Of a DNA stretch of 64,000 nucleotides, positions 61,105 to 64,000 are shown piece after piece. The notes below the pieces were generated by a model that did not search any database, had not been told where the DNA came from, and saw only the letters and a program-made list of their open reading frames with translations. How positions within the stretch are numbered: position 1 is the stretch's first letter; each line of letters starts with the position of its first letter. The translations under genes were made by a program, and so were the position numbers. The stretch comes from an uncultured beta proteobacterium. GTDB lineage: Bacteria; Pseudomonadota; Gammaproteobacteria; Burkholderiales; Rhodocyclaceae. Where the stretch lies: positions 1 to 64,000 of the forward strand of contig CAIVQO010000077.1 of assembly GCA_903908065.1 (NCBI GenBank), read 5' to 3'.

Positions 61105-61899
61105 TCAAAGTATGCGGTGTTTCAGCGCCGGCAGGCTGGCGCGGGTGTCGCTGATGCGTTGCGGGTCGAACTCGGCCACCACCACGCCTTCCCCCTTGTC
61201 GATGCGGGCGAGCACCTCGCCCCAGGGGTCGATCAGCATCGAGTTGCCGTGGGTCATGCGCCCGGTCGGGTGCAAACCGCCCTGGGCCGAGGCCAGCACG
61301 TAGCACTGGTTTTCCACGGCGCGGGCGCGCAGCAGCATCTCCCAGTGGGCGCGGCCGGTGGTTTCGGTGAAGGCCGCCGGCAGCACCAGCAGGTCGAGCG
61401 GGCCCATGGCGCGGAAGAGTTCCGGAAAGCGCAGGTCGTAACAGATGGCGACGCCGACGCGGCCGAAGGGCGCATCGAAGGCAACCACCTGGTCGCCGCG
61501 CTCGATGGTCGCTGCCTCGTCGTAGGCCTCGGCACCCTTGCGGAAGCCGAACAGGTGGATCTTGTCGTAGCGCGCCACGCGCCGGCCCTGCGGGTCGAAC
61601 ACCAGGCAGCTGTTGCGTAGCTTGGCCGGATCGACCGCGTGCAGCGGAATCGAGCCCCCGACCAGCCAGATTCCGTGCTGGCGCGCGGTGGCGGCGAGGA
61701 ATTCCTGGATCGGGCCGTTGCCCTCGGCTTCGCGCGCCGCCAGCCGGTCGGCATCGCTGGCGCCGATCAGCGGGAAGTACTCGGGCAGGGCGACCAGCGT
61801 GGCGCCGGCAGCCGCGGCCTCGGCAATCAGGCGGGCGGCGGTGGCTAGATTGGGCGCCACCTCGGGGCTGGAAATCATCTGCACGGCGGCCAATTTCAT
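61105..61899 (-). CDS. Nitrilase-superfamily amidase (Nit2-like)
   Basis: A 264-residue carbon-nitrogen hydrolase. The catalytic triad is visible: E40 in LPEYF, K113 in YDKIHLF and C153 in AICYDLRFPELFR. The closest known group is Nit1/Nit2, which break down deaminated glutathione or omega-amides of keto acids. It overlaps the yhdP-like gene upstream as ATGA, with a GAGGAAAG ribosome binding site, and lies 158 bases before tldD. Substrate not provable from sequence. Confidence 0.85.
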   Translation of the reverse strand: MKLAAVQMISSPEVAPNLATAARLIAEAAAAGATLVALPEYFPLIGASDADRLAAREAEGNGPIQEFLAATARQHGIWLVGGSIPLHAVDPAKLRNSCLVFDPQGRRVARYDKIHLFGFRKGAEAYDEAATIERGDQVVAFDAPFGRVGVAICYDLRFPELFRAMGPLDLLVLPAAFTETTGRAHWEMLLRARAVENQCYVLASAQGGLHPTGRMTHGNSMLIDPWGEVLARIDKGEGVVVAEFDPQRISDTRASLPALKHRIL

Positions 61900-64000
61900 T
61901 TGCTTTCCTCCGCGGGTTTGGCGGGTACCTGGCTCAGCTTTTCCACCTTCGGATCCGCCCAGCTGCCGGTTACGCCGTACTCGAAGGCAAAGGCCTGGTC
62001 GAGCGGGTCCTTGAACAGCTTCTGCGCCGCCCAAACTACGGCCCCGGCCACCGGGTTGGCGATCATGGTACCCACCGCGATCGATTCGCCGACCGCCGGC
62101 TGCACGCGCACCTTGAGGTCCTGGGTTTCGGCGCCGAGGTTGACGTTGCCGCTCATCAGCACCTTGGCCGAGGGGCCGCGGATTTGCAAGTCGCCGGTGC
62201 TCATGACGCCGCGCGCGACGGCAAACTGGCCGCCGATGGCGTCGAAGGCAAAGCCCTCGCTGAAGACATCGCGGAAATCCAGCGTGATGCGGCGCGGCAG
62301 CGATTGCAGGCTGAGGATGCCGAGCAGGCGGCCGACCCCGGGTTCGAGCTTGACGAACTGGCCGCCCGCGGCTTCCAGTTTCAGGTTGCCGGCCAGGGAA
62401 GGGTAGTCGATGGTGAAGGGCGTGCCGTTCCAGGAAAGGTTGCCGGCCAGGCTGGCGCTGCCGCGGCGCACGGTATCCGGGTAGCCGATGCGCGCCAGCA
62501 GCTTGTCGAGGTTCTTGGCCTCCAGCTTGAACTCGACGCGGGTATCGGCCTGGCTGGTGTGGCGCCGCCAGCGCCCATTGGCCTCCAGCGCGCCGTCGTC
62601 GTTTTTCACGTCGACGCGGGTGGTCCAGTAGCCCTCGCGGTTCTCGGCGGCGACGCGCACCGTGCCCAGTGCGCGCTCCTTGAAGGAAAGCTGGTCGACG
62701 GTGATGTCCAGGGCCGGGATGCGGTCGATCACTTCCGTGGTGCGCGCCTGCAGCACGGCGGGGCTGGCCGCTGTTTCCGGAATCGCGAACTGGCCGATGC
62801 GCCCGGTGAGCTTGCCGCCGCCGGCGCTGTTCCAGTCGAAGCTGCCCGTCACCTCGCGGCTCTTCAGCTCGAAGCGGGTGGCGGTGGCGCCTTCCGCGCG
62901 GCTGCCGCTGATGCGCACATCATGGAAGCTCTTCTCCTGGGCGATGGCTTCGCCGGCGCGCAGGTCGAACTGGATGCCCGGCAGGGGCGGCAGCGCCGAG
63001 GCGTTGCGGGCGTTGCCCTTGTCGTCCATCAGGCCGCGCCAGAAATCGGTGTCGATGCGCGGCAGGTTGATCGCCAGGTTGAGGTTGCGTTCCGGCAGGC
63101 TGGCGCCGGTATCGCCGATCGCGACCAGGCCGCGCGTGATCACGGCGCGGTCCTTCTCGTGGCGGCGCACCAGCTGCAGGCGAACGTTGCGGCCGAGGGC
63201 GATGTCGAGCATGTCCTGCGGCAGGGGCGGGGCGGCAACGGAGGCCGGGCCCGCATCGCGCGCCGGCGGCGTGCGCACGGCGGCAGCCGGTCGCGCACCG
63301 GGCCGCGCGGCCGGTTCGGGCGGCGGCTTGCGCTCGAATGTCAGGTTCATGGCTTCGGTGGCCGGCTTGTTGAAGGGCTCGGGCAGGCTGGACGAGAGTC
63401 CGACCAGGTTGGAGCTCAGTTTCACCTCGGCAGCCTTCTTGCGCACGCGCACGGTGCCGTTCCATTTGGCACCGCCGGTCAGGTGCTCGAACACCGGGTG
63501 CGGCAGTTCCCGGCGCAAGGTGGCAACGCTGGCCTCGCCGCTGGCATTGACCTGCACCCCGCCTTCGCCGGTGCGGATATCGACCGACAGCGGCATGGCC
63601 AGCAAGTTGCCGCGGATGCCGCGCGCTTCCAGGTGGTCGCCGGAAAAGCGCAGGGCACCGCGCACCTCGGTGAGCGGCGGCAGGTCACTGTCGACCACCA
63701 GGCGATTGCCGTCGAAACGGTAGCTGCCGTCGATCTTCGAGCGCGCCAGGTTGCGCAAGGGCAGCGCCAGCTTCAGGTCGAGTTCGCCATTGCCTTCGGC
63801 GCGCATGTCCTCGGTGAAGCGATCGATGCGTTCGGCGACCGGGCTGGCCTCGATGAAGCGCAGGAAGTCGGCGGTCGCGCCAGCGGCCTTGCCGCTGATG
63901 GTGAGCAGTTCGTCATGCTGTTCGAGGTCGGCGATCTCCGCCTTCACGTCGCGCAGCTTGACGCCGAAGATGCTGCCGCGCTTGCCGGTGATCAGCATGC
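61896..64000 (-). CDS. yhdP: YhdP-like AsmA-family envelope protein, 3' part
   Basis: The C-terminal 701 codons of a long AsmA-like protein; the 5' part lies beyond the right edge. It consists of repeated beta-strand segments, a Pro-rich low-complexity stretch (63205-63330) and an end reading YGVTGSWADPKVEKL, characteristic of YhdP (TIGR02099 group). YhdP-type proteins bridge the periplasm and carry phospholipids to the outer membrane. The stop overlaps the nitrilase-family gene by four bases, so they are one operon. Confidence 0.85.
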   Translation of the reverse strand, partial: MLITGKRGSIFGVKLRDVKAEIADLEQHDELLTISGKAAGATADFLRFIEASPVAERIDRFTEDMRAEGNGELDLKLALPLRNLARSKIDGSYRFDGNRLVVDSDLPPLTEVRGALRFSGDHLEARGIRGNLLAMPLSVDIRTGEGGVQVNASGEASVATLRRELPHPVFEHLTGGAKWNGTVRVRKKAAEVKLSSNLVGLSSSLPEPFNKPATEAMNLTFERKPPPEPAARPGARPAAAVRTPPARDAGPASVAAPPLPQDMLDIALGRNVRLQLVRRHEKDRAVITRGLVAIGDTGASLPERNLNLAINLPRIDTDFWRGLMDDKGNARNASALPPLPGIQFDLRAGEAIAQEKSFHDVRISGSRAEGATATRFELKSREVTGSFDWNSAGGGKLTGRIGQFAIPETAASPAVLQARTTEVIDRIPALDITVDQLSFKERALGTVRVAAENREGYWTTRVDVKNDDGALEANGRWRRHTSQADTRVEFKLEAKNLDKLLARIGYPDTVRRGSASLAGNLSWNGTPFTIDYPSLAGNLKLEAAGGQFVKLEPGVGRLLGILSLQSLPRRITLDFRDVFSEGFAFDAIGGQFAVARGVMSTGDLQIRGPSAKVLMSGNVNLGAETQDLKVRVQPAVGESIAVGTMIANPVAGAVVWAAQKLFKDPLDQAFAFEYGVTGSWADPKVEKLSQVPAKPAEESK

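Overview
The window looks like chromosomal DNA from a GC-rich betaproteobacterium, most likely of the Rhodocyclales type. This rests on the order of the division and cell-wall (dcw) cluster (mraZ to ftsZ, then lpxC, a DciA-like gene, an M23 peptidase and secA), on the high GC at third codon positions, and on gene pairs such as yhdP-nit-tldD. No rRNA, tRNA, CRISPR array, intact transposase or prophage was seen. Genes are packed tightly, many overlapping by 1-26 bases, and no stretch longer than 300 bases lacks a gene.

Layout. 1-5 kb: start of rplU (partial), an IclR-type regulator divergent from lutABC (lactate oxidation), and a coupled periplasmic tandem thioredoxin. 5-20 kb: an ion and redox block with an SRPBCC protein, a P2-type cation ATPase, a QseBC-like two-component system in one operon with SHP, diheme cytochrome c and cytochrome b561, a Kef-type antiporter divergent from a K+ channel, a DUF3124 protein, an NhaD-type antiporter with NhaR, htpX, a second CPA2 antiporter and psd. 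20.7-39.4 kb: the dcw cluster, led by a clear MraZ operator and promoter, then lpxC. 39.4-45.5 kb: a small membrane protein, a DciA-like protein, an M23 peptidase, secA, and mtnA plus a class II aldolase (a likely DHAP shunt). 45.5-53.6 kb: fbp, a PAS-GGDEF-EAL protein, pyrF, an MFS transporter, glnS and crcB/fluC. 53.6-64 kb: an AbrB/MazF-type toxin-antitoxin pair running into hrpA, an EI24 protein, a molybdopterin-binding-domain protein, tldD, a nitrilase-family amidase and the 3' part of a yhdP-like gene.

Most of the window is housekeeping DNA. The most unusual spot is the ftsW-murG junction (30.71-30.89 kb). The last ten ftsW codons and stop occur twice as direct copies that differ only at synonymous positions, and the first copy also forms a 24-bp hairpin across the stop codon. 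Between the copies lies a potential three-way-junction element. This looks like a recombination or integration scar inside an otherwise nearly gapless operon. Other points worth a look are a codon-usage patch inside rsmH, a PmrA/QseB-like box in front of the SHP operon, a sigma-32-like promoter before htpX, a FNR-like box overlapping the mraZ promoter, three candidate leaderless ion-transport genes, and a 172-bp element with terminal inverted repeats after the aldolase gene.
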